DNA of 39,594 nt from positions 1 to 39,594 of the forward strand of contig CAXFIU010000011.1 of assembly GCA_964003245.1 (NCBI GenBank), in the 5' to 3' direction. The notes below the pieces were generated by a model. That model did not search any database. It was not told the origin of the DNA and worked only from the letters and a program-made list of their open reading frames with translations. The translations under genes were made by a program, and so were the position numbers. Numbering within the stretch: position 1 is the first letter of the stretch; every line of letters begins with the position of its first letter. This DNA comes from MGIIb-O2 sp964003245 (GTDB lineage: Archaea > Thermoplasmatota > Poseidoniia > Poseidoniales > Thalassarchaeaceae). This document shows, piece by piece, positions 32,957 to 39,594 of the stretch.

Positions 32957-33979
32957 ATGAAAAAAATAATTTATACTAAGATTGGCGGTCCGGATTCAAT
33001 AGAGATAATTGATGAAGAATTAGGTAGGCCGGAAGGAAATCAAGTTAAAGTTAGAGTATATAGAGCAGGAATCAATTTTGCGGATTTAATGATGAGACAG
33101 GGACTTTATGGAAGTAATCCTGATTTTCCATTCACTCCAGGATATGAAGTTTCAGGAATTATTACTCAAATTGGAGAAAATATAGAAGATATAGTAGTTG
33201 GAGAAAGAGTAATCGCAATGACCGGATTTGGAGGTTATGCAGAAGAGGTTATTGTGGATTCTAATAGGATAATAAAGATTCCAGATAGTATGAGTTTTGA
33301 TCAGGCTGCAGCCATGCCGGTTACATATGGAACTGCATATCATATGTTAGTATATTTAGGAGGAATCAAACAAGGAGATTCGATACTAATTCATCACGCA
33401 GCAGGAGGGGTTGGAACAGCCGCAGCACAAATTTGTAGGTCTTTTGGTGCAAAGTTAATTATTGGTACTGCTTCGAAAGCGAAAAAAGAATTCGTAGAAT
33501 CATTAGGAATGTATTTTGTTGATAGAGAAAAGGAAGATTTTGTTAGAGTTTGTAAAGAACTTACAGGTGGCAAAGGAGTTCATCAAGCTATAGATCCAGT
33601 AGCAGGCAAACATCTAATGAGATCCTACAATTCCTTGAGAAATGGCGGTAAACTACATTGTTTTGGAGCATCTTCTGCAGTACCTAAAGAAAAAAGATCT
33701 ATTATAGCGGCTTTGAAAATGTGGATAAACACTCCAAAATTCAATCCAATGAAGATGATGAATGCAAATAAGGCGATTTTTGGCGTACATATGGGAAAAA
33801 TGGATGATGAAGAAATATTCAAAAATCATCTTACTGAATTAGGAGCATTACTAGAAAAAGAGGAAATAAATCCAATAATTGATTCGGTTTGGAAATTTGA
33901 AGATGTTTCTGAGGCACAAAAACATATGCATAAAAGAAGAAATAAAGGTAAAGTCCTATTAGATTTTTCACCTAAATAA
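32957..33979 (+). CDS. Zinc-independent MDR-family quinone oxidoreductase (QOR/VAT1-like)
   Basis: Medium-chain reductase, 340 residues. Signals are the GroES-like N-terminal domain with GINFADLMMRQGLYG, PGYEVSG and IAMTGFGGYAEEV, then the NADPH-binding HHAAGGVGTAAAQIC (AAGGVG at 148-153). There are no zinc-ligand cysteines of the alcohol-dehydrogenase type, which points to the quinone oxidoreductase/VAT1 branch using NADPH. An insertion containing MNANKAIFGVHMGKM is typical of the VAT1-like subgroup. GTGATTAT precedes the ATG, nine bases after the nitroreductase stop, and it is the last gene of the operon. Confidence 0.9.
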   Translation: MKKIIYTKIGGPDSIEIIDEELGRPEGNQVKVRVYRAGINFADLMMRQGLYGSNPDFPFTPGYEVSGIITQIGENIEDIVVGERVIAMTGFGGYAEEVIVDSNRIIKIPDSMSFDQAAAMPVTYGTAYHMLVYLGGIKQGDSILIHHAAGGVGTAAAQICRSFGAKLIIGTASKAKKEFVESLGMYFVDREKEDFVRVCKELTGGKGVHQAIDPVAGKHLMRSYNSLRNGGKLHCFGASSAVPKEKRSIIAALKMWINTPKFNPMKMMNANKAIFGVHMGKMDDEEIFKNHLTELGALLEKEEINPIIDSVWKFEDVSEAQKHMHKRRNKGKVLLDFSPK

Positions 33980-33991
33980 TAAATCAAGAAT

Positions 33992-34402
33992 CTAAAGTTT
34001 AACTGGCCTAGTGGCTCCACATGCTTGACATTTTAGTAAAGTAGTTCTTTCTTCTTTAATGAAACGAGTATCCGGTGCTCTACATTGACCACACAAAATA
34101 TAAGACTTAACATATGAAACTATTTTTTCTTTAATTCTCTTAGGAGGGACCCTTCCTTTGAATAATACCCTAACTTGTTCTCTAGTTCCAGAGGTCCCAA
34201 GTTCATTAATCAAAAATTGATAAACATGATTTGCATCTCTATCCATTGCATCAACTATTGCAGCGAAATTTCTTAGAATTGTTTGATTACCTTCAATCAA
34301 TATCTCTGGTTCAGGCATTGTCCACCTAGATCTTTCACTAATATTCTTTGGAATACGTTCGCGTGCCCGTTCCAGTAATGATTCATACTCGAAGTCGACC
34401 AT
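33992..34402 (-). CDS. Translation initiation factor aIF2, beta subunit
   Basis: Beta subunit of the heterotrimeric aIF2 that delivers initiator tRNA. The 136-residue protein begins VDFEYESLLERARERIPKN, the usual opening, followed by the central domain (RNFAAIVDAMDRDANHVYQF, LFKGRVPPKRIKEKI). It ends with a zinc ribbon CGQC...CQAC (C104, C107, C125, C128). The frame runs ten codons further to a GTG at 34432. The ATG at 34400-34402 is chosen since homologues start there and GGAAGG lies just upstream. It diverges from dut. Confidence 0.92.
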   Translation of the reverse strand: MVDFEYESLLERARERIPKNISERSRWTMPEPEILIEGNQTILRNFAAIVDAMDRDANHVYQFLINELGTSGTREQVRVLFKGRVPPKRIKEKIVSYVKSYILCGQCRAPDTRFIKEERTTLLKCQACGATRPVKL

Positions 34403-34491
34403 TGGCCTTCCGAGAAGACCACCCCTTTTCACCCCACCGACTGGGAAACTCTAGTGATAAGCGTAAAATGCCGACTTACTCAGGAGATATC
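34403..34491. promoter_or_regulatory. Divergent start region, aIF2-beta / dut
   Basis: 89 bases between two divergent starts. AGGAG six bases before the dut ATG (34492) is the main signal. Both flanking frames remain open into this region (GTG at 34432 on minus, ATG at 34468 on plus), so start sites could shift. Confidence 0.3.
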
Positions 34492-34941
34492 ATGGATGAA
34501 GTGATTGAGGTTAAAGTTGCAAGAACACATAGTGATGCATTACTACCAAGTAAAGGAAGCATTCATGCTGCTGGATGGGATTTATATTCGCTAGAAGATA
34601 CAATCGTTAAGCGTAGAAGTAGTACAATGGTTAGGACAGGTTTGCATGTAGCTATTCCAGAGGGATATGAAGGACAAGTTAGAGCACGTTCATCTCTTGG
34701 AAAGAAAGGATTGATTCTACCTCATAGTATAGGGACAATTGATGCAGACTATAGAGGTGAACTGTTTGTATTAATGACATGGATAGGAGAAGGAGAATCA
34801 TATATCATACAAAAAAATGAAAGAATCGCACAATTATTGATTACTCCAATTCCTAAATCTAAATTTATAGAAGTAAATATTGAGAAACTAGGTGAAACCG
34901 AAAGAGGCGAGGGTGGTTTCGGTTCGACTGGTAGGTTTTAG
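34492..34941 (+). CDS. dut: dUTP diphosphatase (trimeric dUTPase)
   Basis: Hydrolyses dUTP to dUMP, limiting uracil in DNA. The 149-residue protein has all five trimeric dUTPase motifs: I AAGWDLYS (26-33), II RARSSLG (64-70), III IGTIDADYRGE (80-90, catalytic D84), IV ERIAQLLITP (110-119) and V GEGGFGSTGRF (139-149). The complete motif V favours dUTPase over dCTP deaminase. An upstream in-frame ATG at 34468 exists, but AGGAG precedes the ATG at 34492 with good spacing. Confidence 0.94.
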   Translation: MDEVIEVKVARTHSDALLPSKGSIHAAGWDLYSLEDTIVKRRSSTMVRTGLHVAIPEGYEGQVRARSSLGKKGLILPHSIGTIDADYRGELFVLMTWIGEGESYIIQKNERIAQLLITPIPKSKFIEVNIEKLGETERGEGGFGSTGRF

Positions 34942-35013
34942 GTAATGAATACCAATAAAATAGATAGTTTTCATCCGATGGCTTGATACAGGACGGGATT
35001 CTAGGGTTATTTA
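34942..35013 (+). promoter_or_regulatory. Likely promoter of the GfcR-like regulator / LysRS pair
   Basis: 72-base gap. ATAAAATAGATAG (about 34955-34967) is a TATA-like element 45-60 bases before the ATG at 35014, allowing a 20-30 nt leader. No ribosome-binding site is obvious before that ATG. If the regulator acts on its own gene, its site would be expected here. Confidence 0.35.
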
Positions 35014-35607
35014 ATGCCACTTAGCGTAGACGAGCTTCGAGCCAAAGTAAAACAACACCGCAGTAACGGTTTGAACACACAGCAGATAGCAGACGAGTTG
35101 TCATTATCTCAAACAACAATTCAATGGTTGTCCACTGAAGAGTACTCCAATAACACAACTTCTGAAGAGAGGCCCACTGATGTACAAGTAGGATGGAGAT
35201 CTGTAGCAGTAAAGGCAAGCAGAATCGAAGCAATATCGTATATCTTTGCAGATATAATAGAAGAAGAAATCGGAGATGAAATTGATGCTATAGTTGGAAT
35301 TAGTATCAATGGTATACCATTCGCTCAGGCAATTGCAGGGCAATTAGATTTAGACTTGGCAGTAAGTCGTTCTATTAGTGAAGATGAAGGTGCTCATATT
35401 TCAGAGATATTCGCATCTGTATCTGGAAAACAAGTAGTTGTAGTAGATGATGTGGTTTCATCAGGAACAACTTTGAAAAAGACAATTAAAAACCTTAGAA
35501 ATGCTGGTGCTGAAGTTAAGCTATGTCTAGTTCTGGCGAATAAATCAGAGGCTAATGCACTTGAAGGAGTACCTCTCAGAGGTCTTGTAAGAGTAGTTAC
35601 TGTATGA
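35014..35607 (+). CDS. HTH-PRTase transcriptional regulator (GfcR/PyrE-like)
   Basis: Two-domain archaeal protein of 197 residues. An N-terminal helix-turn-helix (about 4-42; GLNTQQIADELSLSQTTIQWL) is fused to a type I phosphoribosyltransferase domain with the PRPP-binding motif VVVVDDVVSSGTT (141-153). This arrangement defines the orotate-phosphoribosyltransferase-like family whose haloarchaeal member GfcR regulates sugar catabolism. Here the fusion suggests a ligand-sensing regulator and not an enzyme of pyrimidine synthesis, though enzymatic activity is not excluded. The class I LysRS gene begins nine bases after its stop. Confidence 0.85.
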   Translation: MPLSVDELRAKVKQHRSNGLNTQQIADELSLSQTTIQWLSTEEYSNNTTSEERPTDVQVGWRSVAVKASRIEAISYIFADIIEEEIGDEIDAIVGISINGIPFAQAIAGQLDLDLAVSRSISEDEGAHISEIFASVSGKQVVVVDDVVSSGTTLKKTIKNLRNAGAEVKLCLVLANKSEANALEGVPLRGLVRVVTV

Positions 35608-35616
35608 GGCAGGAAT

Positions 35617-37194
35617 ATGCATTGGGCAGATTATACCGCAATGCGGCTATCTGAGAAATATGACTCACAAGTCATAGCATCAGGAATTACTCCATCAGGA
35701 GAGTTCCATATAGGTCATCTCAGAGAAATACTAACTGCTGAAATGATTCACAGAGCATGTCTTGACTCAGGTAAAAAATCCGAATACATATTCATAGTTG
35801 ACTCTATGGACCCTCTCAGAAGAGTTTATGATTTTCTTTCGGACGATTATGAAAAATACATAGGGTTCCCTCTAGCAAATATTCCCGCTCCAAACCCAGA
35901 TGGCACCCCTAACTATGATGGAGGAAACTATGCAATACACTTCCTAAAACCATTCTTAGATGCATTAAAACAGATAGGAGTGATTCCAAAAGTAGTGATG
36001 AATCATGAGACATATGAAAATGGAGATTTTGCAGAGAAAATTGACCTAGCAATAACAAATAGAGAGGAAATATGTGAGGTTATAGAGAAAATCTCAGGTA
36101 GAGAATTACCTGAAGGATGGTATCCCTACAACCCTGTTGGAAGTGATGGTAGTATGGATGGCGTGATTGTAACAGGATATGAAAAACCGTATGTTTACTG
36201 GACCGATCGTAAAGGAATAAATGGGAAATCAGATATTAGAAAAGCAGAGGGAAAAATGCCTTGGAGAGTTGATTGGGCTGCGAAATGGGGAGTTCATGGA
36301 ATTACTTGCGAACCTGCGGGTAAAGATCATGGGGCTGCCGGAGGAAGTTTTGATACGGGAATTCCTATTTGTAGAATACTTGGAAGCGAACCTCCAGGAA
36401 AAATGGTCTATGAGTGGATACAACTGAAAGGTTCAGGACCTATGTCAAGTTCGAGCGGTAATACAATTGGCCCGATAGAAGCATTGAGCTTAGTTCCACC
36501 AGAAATATTGAGGTATGTAATAGCAAGAACGAAGATTAAGAAGCATATTGATTTCGATACTGGCCCTTCACTTTTTGAAATGGCGGATGAATATGAAAGA
36601 CTAGTTTCTAATCCGCCAGAAGATAAAGAACTCAGTAAGAAGAAGAAGGTCGCAAGAGACACTGCACTTGGTGCATTGAGACTGAGTCAAGTTAAGAGAG
36701 GAGATAATCCTTCTTTATCTACTGCAGGAGTTTCATTTAGGCACTTGGCAATGCTAGCACAAATAAAATCAGATGATGATGACATATGGGAGTCATTGAA
36801 TAGAAGTCAGCATCTTGATGGAAAGCCTAATCAGGTTCTAATAAATAGGCTTTCAAGGATGAGAAATTGGATAGATAGCAGACATTTTCCTGAAGGTGCG
36901 AGAATAAAAATTCAAGAAAGAATTAGTAAAGAAAATAAAGAGAAAATAAGTAGTAAACAAAAAGATTTCCTAAATCAATTATTTACTAAATTAGAAGAAA
37001 TTGAGTGGACGGAAAAAGAAATCAGTGAAAGTATCATATCATTATCTTCAGAGACTGATATAAACAGAAGAGAGGCATATGTAGCACTCTATATTGTGAT
37101 TTTAGGTTCTGAGTACGGACCTAGGATTGCTTCTATAATGAATGAAATTGGCAGAGAAGATACACTTAAGATAATGTCAAAATCCTTTCAATAA
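35617..37194 (+). CDS. lysK: Lysyl-tRNA synthetase, class I
   Basis: Class I LysRS, the form found in most archaea and a few bacteria, unrelated to class II LysS. The 525-residue protein has GITPSGEFHIGHLREI (HIGH at 31-34), conserved internal WADYTA and WRVDWAAKWGVHGITCEPAGKDH (family-specific) and the KMSKS-equivalent MSSSSGNTI (from M276). A C-terminal helical bundle for anticodon binding follows. The start ATG 35617 lies after GAGGCAGGAAT, nine bases past the regulator gene. Its last 18 bases overlap the 3' end of the convergent MutS-like gene. Confidence 0.95.
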   Translation: MHWADYTAMRLSEKYDSQVIASGITPSGEFHIGHLREILTAEMIHRACLDSGKKSEYIFIVDSMDPLRRVYDFLSDDYEKYIGFPLANIPAPNPDGTPNYDGGNYAIHFLKPFLDALKQIGVIPKVVMNHETYENGDFAEKIDLAITNREEICEVIEKISGRELPEGWYPYNPVGSDGSMDGVIVTGYEKPYVYWTDRKGINGKSDIRKAEGKMPWRVDWAAKWGVHGITCEPAGKDHGAAGGSFDTGIPICRILGSEPPGKMVYEWIQLKGSGPMSSSSGNTIGPIEALSLVPPEILRYVIARTKIKKHIDFDTGPSLFEMADEYERLVSNPPEDKELSKKKKVARDTALGALRLSQVKRGDNPSLSTAGVSFRHLAMLAQIKSDDDDIWESLNRSQHLDGKPNQVLINRLSRMRNWIDSRHFPEGARIKIQERISKENKEKISSKQKDFLNQLFTKLEEIEWTEKEISESIISLSSETDINRREAYVALYIVILGSEYGPRIASIMNEIGREDTLKIMSKSFQ

Positions 37195-39195
37195 ATTAGA
37201 AAATATTTCTGAAGTAGGCCCTTGAGATCTAGATGCAAGTCTTCTGACAATTAATTCAGGAGTAGATCTGGCAATATGATTTCTTTTGGGGTTTCTATCA
37301 ACAATCAAATCCATATTTTCATCTAGTCCCTGTGCTTCAATTCCATCAATTCTAATATCTCCACCCATTACCTCTGAAATCGAACTTCCTATATGAGTAA
37401 CGAGTAAGATATTTGTATCATCATTATATCTTGAAGATTTGAGTAGACCTCCAAGTATCAATGATGCAGCACCAGGCTCAGTTATTGCTTCTAATTCATC
37501 TGCTAGAATTATTTTTCTTTCATTAGAGACCAAGATTTCTGCTAATTTTTTTAATGTTCTCTCCAAAGCCCCAGCAGATTGAGTACCAGAAACTTTTGCT
37601 AGAATGTGTAATTCATCAAGAAGGCCGATTTTTGCATAAGATGCAGGGACAGGAAGTCCAGAATGAGATAATAATATCAATGATGCAAGAGTCTCTAAAA
37701 GAGTTGTTTTGCCACCTGAGTTAGCACCAGAAAGTAATGCAATCTTATCTTTTTGACCTTCAGGTGATACTTCTCCTATTCCATAAGTAACGGCATCTGG
37801 TTCACAATCTAATAGCAAATGACGACCTTCTTTCATCCATATTCCTGGATTACTGAGACACATCTCAGGCATAGTACATCGATTAGATATCCCCCAATTA
37901 CCTACACCTATCCACATATCTATTTCAATAAATTTCGAAATTGCTTTCCGAGATTTTTTCATTATATTTACAGTCGAGCTAGCAATAGCAATCTCACCTT
38001 GACTTCTCTCTGATTTAATCGCTTTTTCTAGTTCAGAGTCAATTAATTCTAATATGTCTCTATTGACTACACACGGATATTCACTTGAAAAGATATCATT
38101 TGATAAATTTATATCTACATCCTCAAGATATGAGGTTAATTTTTTTCTGCCTTCTTGTAATGCAAAATCAATAGTATCTGCAATTGTACTTTTTAGCCTT
38201 CTTTCTAAGCCTGAAATATCAGAATAATATGAAAGAACTTCATCGCCATCGAATGATAACTTTGATTGAGAGGTCCCAGAAACAATTGCATCATTAACAG
38301 ATTCTTCTATTGACTTAACTTGATTCCAAAGATTATCACGTATTTTTTCTAGATTTTCAAGATTTGAAGATTCATTCTCTAAAGATTGTAATAATAATCC
38401 TAAATCATCAAATCCTTCTAAGTGTTCTGAAATTGTCTGACCAATAACATTAATCGGCCAAACTTGATCATATAATTCTGCTAAAATAGACAAATTATCA
38501 GAGTTCATTTTTAGCCATTCGAGAGGCACTTCAGGTACCAAATCATACAAAGAACCGCTTATTTCTCCAAAAATCCATCCTGAGGGTAATTTTTCAGGAC
38601 CTCCTTCGCCGATCCAAGTGACTCTGTTTAACCCTAGATAATCTTCCCAAGTTTCATCATTAGAACGTACTAATATTCTACATTTTTTTTCAATATGACT
38701 TAAATTTTCTAATTTGATAGTGTTTGGAACAACTATTACTCTATCAATTCTAGAAGTTGGTTCCTTAGTGTAACCTAAGCCAGAAATACATTTGCTCCAT
38801 AACTCAAAAGATGATTTACTCTCATTAATGAATCTCATTGAATTTATAGACCAACTTCTCCTTGATTCGATTTCAACTATACTATTACGGGTTAAAGCTG
38901 TCAAAATAGAAAGTCTCTCTTTAGCAGCTTTAGTTATTACATGATCTGAAATACTAGCGATTAAATCTTTATGTAATCTTCTTCCTTCATCTGTAGTAGT
39001 AATTTCACTAAGATTATTATTGGCTAAATTAATTAATTTGACTGCTCTTTGAGGTGAAATACCCTCAATTCCAGAAAGTGCACTAACATCACCATCCCTG
39101 ATTACACGTTCTACATCTGCCAAAGAACCTATTTCAAATATCAATTTCTCAGCTAGAGAATCACCAACGCCAGGTATTTCTTTCAAACTCAGCAT
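37177..39195 (-). CDS. MutS-family ATPase with N-terminal helix-hairpin-helix (archaeal MutS2-like)
   Basis: Protein of 672 residues. N-terminal HhH units (about 3-56; IPGVGDSLAEKLI, LSGIEGISPQRAVKL) suggest structure-specific DNA binding. A long helical/coiled-coil middle (about 60-430) resembles the MutS lever/clamp region. The C-terminal ABC-type MutS ATPase has Walker A GANSGGKTTLLETL (K496), a Q-loop/signature area GTQSAGALERTLKKL and Walker B IILADELEAI (D566-E567). No MutS N-terminal mismatch-recognition domain and no C-terminal Smr nuclease domain are visible. A role in recombination or repair is inferred. ATG 39193-39195 is the start. Confidence 0.85.
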   Translation of the reverse strand: MLSLKEIPGVGDSLAEKLIFEIGSLADVERVIRDGDVSALSGIEGISPQRAVKLINLANNNLSEITTTDEGRRLHKDLIASISDHVITKAAKERLSILTALTRNSIVEIESRRSWSINSMRFINESKSSFELWSKCISGLGYTKEPTSRIDRVIVVPNTIKLENLSHIEKKCRILVRSNDETWEDYLGLNRVTWIGEGGPEKLPSGWIFGEISGSLYDLVPEVPLEWLKMNSDNLSILAELYDQVWPINVIGQTISEHLEGFDDLGLLLQSLENESSNLENLEKIRDNLWNQVKSIEESVNDAIVSGTSQSKLSFDGDEVLSYYSDISGLERRLKSTIADTIDFALQEGRKKLTSYLEDVDINLSNDIFSSEYPCVVNRDILELIDSELEKAIKSERSQGEIAIASSTVNIMKKSRKAISKFIEIDMWIGVGNWGISNRCTMPEMCLSNPGIWMKEGRHLLLDCEPDAVTYGIGEVSPEGQKDKIALLSGANSGGKTTLLETLASLILLSHSGLPVPASYAKIGLLDELHILAKVSGTQSAGALERTLKKLAEILVSNERKIILADELEAITEPGAASLILGGLLKSSRYNDDTNILLVTHIGSSISEVMGGDIRIDGIEAQGLDENMDLIVDRNPKRNHIARSTPELIVRRLASRSQGPTSEIFSNLLKGF

Positions 39196-39259
39196 GATTT
39201 ACTTCGATAATTCTAGGTAATTAAGGAAATCGCTAATCAACATATAGATTAGTAGAAAT
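39196..39259. other. Short gap between carB and the MutS-like gene
   Basis: 64 AT-rich bases between two minus-strand genes. On the minus strand it could hold both the carB terminator (T-rich words) and a promoter for the MutS-like gene, but no element stands out. Confidence 0.3.
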
Positions 39260-39594
39260 CTACAATGTACCAATATTTAGAAGCCGCGGTTCAGGTATAC
39301 CATCCATTGCTTCCGCTATTGCAAGAACCTCCATTCTCGCGCCCGCCATAGTAGTAACAAATGGAATATTAAGTTCAACTGCCAGTCTTCTCATCATATT
39401 TCCATCAAGAACTGCTCCTCCAGTATTTCTTGGAGTATTGATAATAAGTTGAATTTTACCCTGTCTCATTAAATCCAAGGCATCCGGAGTTAGTCCTTCA
39501 GTGATCCTATAGCAGGTTTCAACTTGCAATCCCCCTTTATCTCGGAGAACACTGGCTGTACCTCTAGTTGCATATATCTTAAATCCTAATTCAA
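39260..39594 (-). CDS. carB: Carbamoyl-phosphate synthase large subunit, C-terminal end (partial)
   Basis: Only the last 110 residues are in the window; the gene continues past the right edge. The frame reads ELGFKIYATRGTASVLRDKG, then CYRITEG, IQLIINTPRN and a final AEAMDGIPEPRLLNIGTL. This is the MGS-like allosteric domain that ends CarB: Rossmann-type, with the conserved ATxGT and the NTP motif in LIINTP. CarB makes carbamoyl phosphate for pyrimidines and arginine, and this domain binds effectors. An internal ATG at 39527-39529 is not the start. Confidence 0.88.
   Translation of the reverse strand, partial: ELGFKIYATRGTASVLRDKGGLQVETCYRITEGLTPDALDLMRQGKIQLIINTPRNTGGAVLDGNMMRRLAVELNIPFVTTMAGARMEVLAIAEAMDGIPEPRLLNIGTL

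Noticed and set aside
34896..34924. 8-bp inverted repeat AACCGAAA/TTTCGGTT at the end of dut
   Set aside because: Short, and within the conserved motif V codons; likely chance. Not followed by a T-tract.
35014..35607. Calling this gene pyrE (orotate phosphoribosyltransferase)
   Set aside because: It carries an N-terminal helix-turn-helix and fits the GfcR-like regulator family better than a biosynthetic PyrE.

Overview
The window reads as a low-GC chromosomal segment from an archaeon, most probably a planktonic marine Thermoplasmatota of the Poseidoniia type (Marine Group II/III). Archaeal markers are an eRF1-type release factor (aRF1), aIF2-beta, a class I lysyl-tRNA synthetase, archaeal-type UMP kinase, a Nog1-like GTPase, an XPD helicase and a GfcR-like PRTase regulator. 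They sit beside bacterial-type genes (lipA, lipB, folB, branched-chain 2-oxoacid dehydrogenase), a mixture I associate with that group. Arginine is mostly AGA/AGG, and a GGTGA or AGGAG ribosome-binding site precedes many starts. The lineage is an inference; there is no rRNA gene to test it.

Layout. 1-2601: XPD-family helicase and a small Hsp20-like protein on the plus strand. 2590-14589: two very large secreted, membrane-anchored surface proteins on the minus strand. One has 2987 residues (Ca-binding repeats, transglutaminase-like domain, Ig-like stalk, DUF4129-like tail); the other has 988 residues. 14708-14792: tRNA-Leu(UAA), whose antisense falsely extends the 988-residue protein. 14815-15979: folB and a pteridine-reductase-like SDR. 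16080-24034: one compact plus-strand operon, lipA - E1alpha - E1beta - E2 - E3 - lipB - class V aminotransferase, i.e. a 2-oxoacid dehydrogenase complex with its own lipoyl-assembly enzymes; a flavin prenyltransferase (ubiX) follows. 24654-28464: peroxiredoxin, a thioredoxin-like protein, argS and prf1. 28563-30371: UMP kinase, a DUF2116-like zinc-ribbon membrane protein, an unknown two-TM protein and a 38-residue double-CxxC microprotein. 30368-31456: Nog1-like GTPase. 31574-33979: four-gene operon of an unknown protein, pterin carbinolamine dehydratase, nitroreductase and quinone oxidoreductase. 33992-37194: aIF2-beta, dUTPase, GfcR-like regulator and class I LysRS. 37177-39195: HhH-MutS-like ATPase. 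39260-end: 3' end of carB.

How the genes may work together. E1-E2-E3 with LipA and LipB make a self-sufficient lipoylated complex, most similar to branched-chain 2-oxoacid dehydrogenase. FolB, the PTR1-like SDR, the pterin dehydratase and the nitroreductase (a family with known dihydropteridine reductase activity) suggest a pterin theme spread over two loci. The most unusual object is the 2987-residue surface protein. It resembles a TgpA-type transglutaminase/DUF4129 protein rebuilt as a giant cell-surface molecule, and it appears to lack the catalytic histidine.

No gene-free stretch exceeds about 120 bases. I saw no insertion sequence, prophage or CRISPR array.
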